This document shows, in pieces, positions 4,527 to 5,900 of a stretch of 5,900 bases of DNA. This DNA is from an uncultured Pseudomonadota bacterium. GTDB lineage: Bacteria > Pseudomonadota > Alphaproteobacteria > Rs-D84. A program made the translations under genes and the position numbers. Under the pieces are notes generated by a model. That model did no database searches, was not told where the DNA came from, and worked only from the letters and a program-made list of their open reading frames with translations. The DNA is taken from assembly GCA_946628805.1 (NCBI GenBank), contig CAMOXB010000039.1:1-5900 (forward strand), given 5' to 3'. Numbering within the stretch: the stretch's first letter is position 1; each line of letters begins with the position of its first letter.

Positions 4527-5900
4527 ATGAAAAATAATAAAAGATTCTTTATTAATATATCATTGGTTGCCTTGGCAATGTGTGTCGGATATATCGATAT
4601 TACAAATGCGGCGGCACGTGTCGCGGTTCGTGGGACACCGGTCGCAGCGACAACACGCAGATCTGTTTCAACTGCGGTTTCTACTGTTGCAAAGGCAATC
4701 GAAAAGGTCGAACCTGAACCGGCTGTTGAACCTGAATTAATTATAACGAACAAATCGTCTGAATTTGATGCGGCGATAACATCGGTTATGGAATCTGCCG
4801 ACGATGATAATTCATTTGCCGAAGAAATTCGCAGACAACGTGCCGCCCTGGCCGCCAGCGAAGCCACATCAATCGCAAATGCGGCACAACGCAACGCAAT
4901 GGCAACAAACAGCAACACTTGCGACCAGTCTTTACGTAAATGTATGCAGACAAAGTGTGGGAACGATTTCACAAAATGCGCAACAGACGGCGACACCGCG
5001 TTCGGCGATAAATTAAATGCATGCCGTCGCGACACAACATGCACCGGCGAAGAATTCCGTTTATTCACCGCGGAAATCAAGGCTGATCGTGATATGAACG
5101 TTCGTGTTTCGTCATATAACGACATAATTAATTGCGGTAATCAATATAACGCATGTATCGTTAACGAATGTGGAACAACATATAATAAATGTCTGGGCAA
5201 AGCGAACGCAGACGCCGCAATTCAAAAGTGCAGCACAATTGCAAAAGAATGCACCGAATCAGATTCTGGATTGGCATCACGTTTTGGCACCGCAATTGGT
5301 AAATTACGTGAAAGCGCAGAAATCGAAGTCAAAGCCGACGAAGAACGTATGTATGCCCTGCGCGATTCGATGCGCAAAGCATGCGAAAGTATGGGTGCAA
5401 TGTTTGATGAACGCACATTTGATTGTATTTACACAATTAATTTCTTTGCAGGCGAAAATCAACAAACACCAACCGCATCACGCAAGCGTTATGCCGGCGA
5501 CAGTTTTATATGTATGCAAGAATGGTTTGGCATCAACGCAACAACATTTAAAGAAAATGCATTCCGCGAAACACGTTCACAAACGGCTGCATCTTCGGCA
5601 ATGTTGGGATCTGGGGTTGGCACCGCGGCTGGGTTAATTACATCGGGCGCAATCAGCCGCGCAATCGACACCCAAAAGGCAAAGAAAGAATTGGACGCCG
5701 AAAAAAAGAAGCAAGGTATTGACGATAAAACATTAAAAGAAAAAGGGAAAGCGGACAAAAATGCAGAAAAAGAAGCAGATTGTACAAATCGTGGCGGAAC
5801 ACGCAAAGCAAGCTCTTGCTGGTGTGGTGCGGTTATAATGACAAAAACATCAACCTGTGAAAACGGAAAAATAAAGTATGGTACCGCAAAAGATGACAAA
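4527..5900 (+). CDS. Cysteine-rich exported protein with two six-Cys modules, unknown function; partial, C-terminus beyond window
   Basis: The frame is open from the ATG at 4527 to the window edge (458 codons, no stop). The start lies 3 bases after the previous stop, with AAAGG at 4510-4514 as a likely ribosome site. Residues 1-28 are a signal peptide (KNNKR, hydrophobic core, cleavage near TNA/A). Then come an Ala/Thr/Pro/Glu-rich segment (30-75) and a charged, probably helical stretch (80-125). Six-Cys modules follow at 132-172 and 203-242. A conserved-looking segment has Cys 286, 300 and 329 and the strings YTINFFAGE and QEWFGIN. Residues 354-380 are uncharged until Arg378 and Gly/Ala-rich (LGSGVGTAAGLITSG), like a glycine-zipper or membrane helix. 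A Lys/Glu-rich helix spans 383-417. Last is a small motif with Cys 419, 431, 433 and 444, of the form C-x3-GG-x6-C-x-C. It is probably an envelope or surface protein. The function is unknown and the family is not recognised. Confidence 0.85.
   Translation, partial: MKNNKRFFINISLVALAMCVGYIDITNAAARVAVRGTPVAATTRRSVSTAVSTVAKAIEKVEPEPAVEPELIITNKSSEFDAAITSVMESADDDNSFAEEIRRQRAALAASEATSIANAAQRNAMATNSNTCDQSLRKCMQTKCGNDFTKCATDGDTAFGDKLNACRRDTTCTGEEFRLFTAEIKADRDMNVRVSSYNDIINCGNQYNACIVNECGTTYNKCLGKANADAAIQKCSTIAKECTESDSGLASRFGTAIGKLRESAEIEVKADEERMYALRDSMRKACESMGAMFDERTFDCIYTINFFAGENQQTPTASRKRYAGDSFICMQEWFGINATTFKENAFRETRSQTAASSAMLGSGVGTAAGLITSGAISRAIDTQKAKKELDAEKKKQGIDDKTLKEKGKADKNAEKEADCTNRGGTRKASSCWCGAVIMTKTSTCENGKIKYGTAKDDK
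4920..5042 (+). repeat. Six-Cys module, copy 3 (second Cys-rich protein, residues 132-172)
   Basis: Cys at residues 132, 139, 144, 151, 166 and 172 give spacings 6-4-6-14-5. The third-to-fourth interval reads CGNDFTKC and the module is followed by TGEEF, echoing the CDEF after copy 1. Confidence 0.7.
5133..5252 (+). repeat. Six-Cys module, copy 4 (second Cys-rich protein, residues 203-242)
   Basis: Cys at residues 203, 210, 215, 222, 235 and 242 give spacings 6-4-6-12-6. CGTTYNKC matches CGNDFTKC of copy 3 in the same interval (Cys, Gly, aromatic, Lys, Cys conserved), so copies 3 and 4 look like an internal tandem duplication about 71 residues apart. Confidence 0.7.

Noticed and set aside
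4493..5125. A 210-codon open frame on the minus strand overlapping both Cys-rich genes
   Set aside because: It lies antisense to two well-supported genes with signal peptides and ordered Cys patterns, has no recognisable domain, and has no promoter-like context. It is a frame shadow.
5170..5637. A 155-codon plus-strand open frame overlapping the second Cys-rich gene
   Set aside because: It is in another frame of the same strand inside a long supported gene, and its composition (many Gln, His, Lys) is typical of frame shift artefacts.
5489..5899. A 136-codon open frame on the minus strand at the right edge
   Set aside because: It is antisense to the second Cys-rich gene, which continues in frame with a coherent C-terminal Cys motif. 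The antisense protein is low-complexity Phe/Ser/Ala with no domain.

Overview
The window holds three protein genes and one 134-base intergenic region. All three genes encode exported proteins with N-terminal signal peptides. A signal-peptide-bearing subtilase-like passenger followed by a probable outer-membrane beta-barrel points to a Gram-negative bacterium. The moderately AT-rich sequence and Lys/Asn-rich proteins would fit a host-associated alphaproteobacterium, but that placement is an impression only; no rRNA, tRNA or housekeeping gene is present to anchor it.

Positions 1-3525 (minus strand) are one uninterrupted reading frame of 1175 codons. It starts at 3525 and runs off the left edge. 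I translated it codon by codon and found no stop. In order it encodes a signal peptide, two ankyrin-like repeats, a hydrophobic segment, a Gly/Ser linker, a domain with the layout of an S8 (subtilisin) autotransporter passenger, and a beta-strand-rich C-terminal part resembling an autotransporter barrel. Every catalytic position I can align is substituted: Asp to Thr (or Gly), His to Asn, Ser to Glu, and the oxyanion-hole Asn to Asp. I read it as a pseudoprotease.

Positions 3526-3659 are a divergent promoter region. Back-to-back sigma70-like promoters face outward from a very AT-rich 34-base core.

Positions 3660-5900 (plus strand) are a two-gene operon with a 3-base gap. Both genes encode cysteine-rich exported proteins of unknown function. 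The first is complete (287 residues, 20 Cys); the second runs off the right edge (458 residues visible). Each protein carries two copies of the same six-cysteine module, roughly C-x6-8-C-x4-6-C-x6-7-C-x12-14-C-x5-6-C, so there are four copies in all. I do not recognise this module as a named family.

A speculative joint reading is a cell-envelope or surface locus: a large, probably enzymatically dead subtilase-fold autotransporter divergently transcribed from disulfide-stapled secreted proteins that could be its partners. Only the gene arrangement supports that link.
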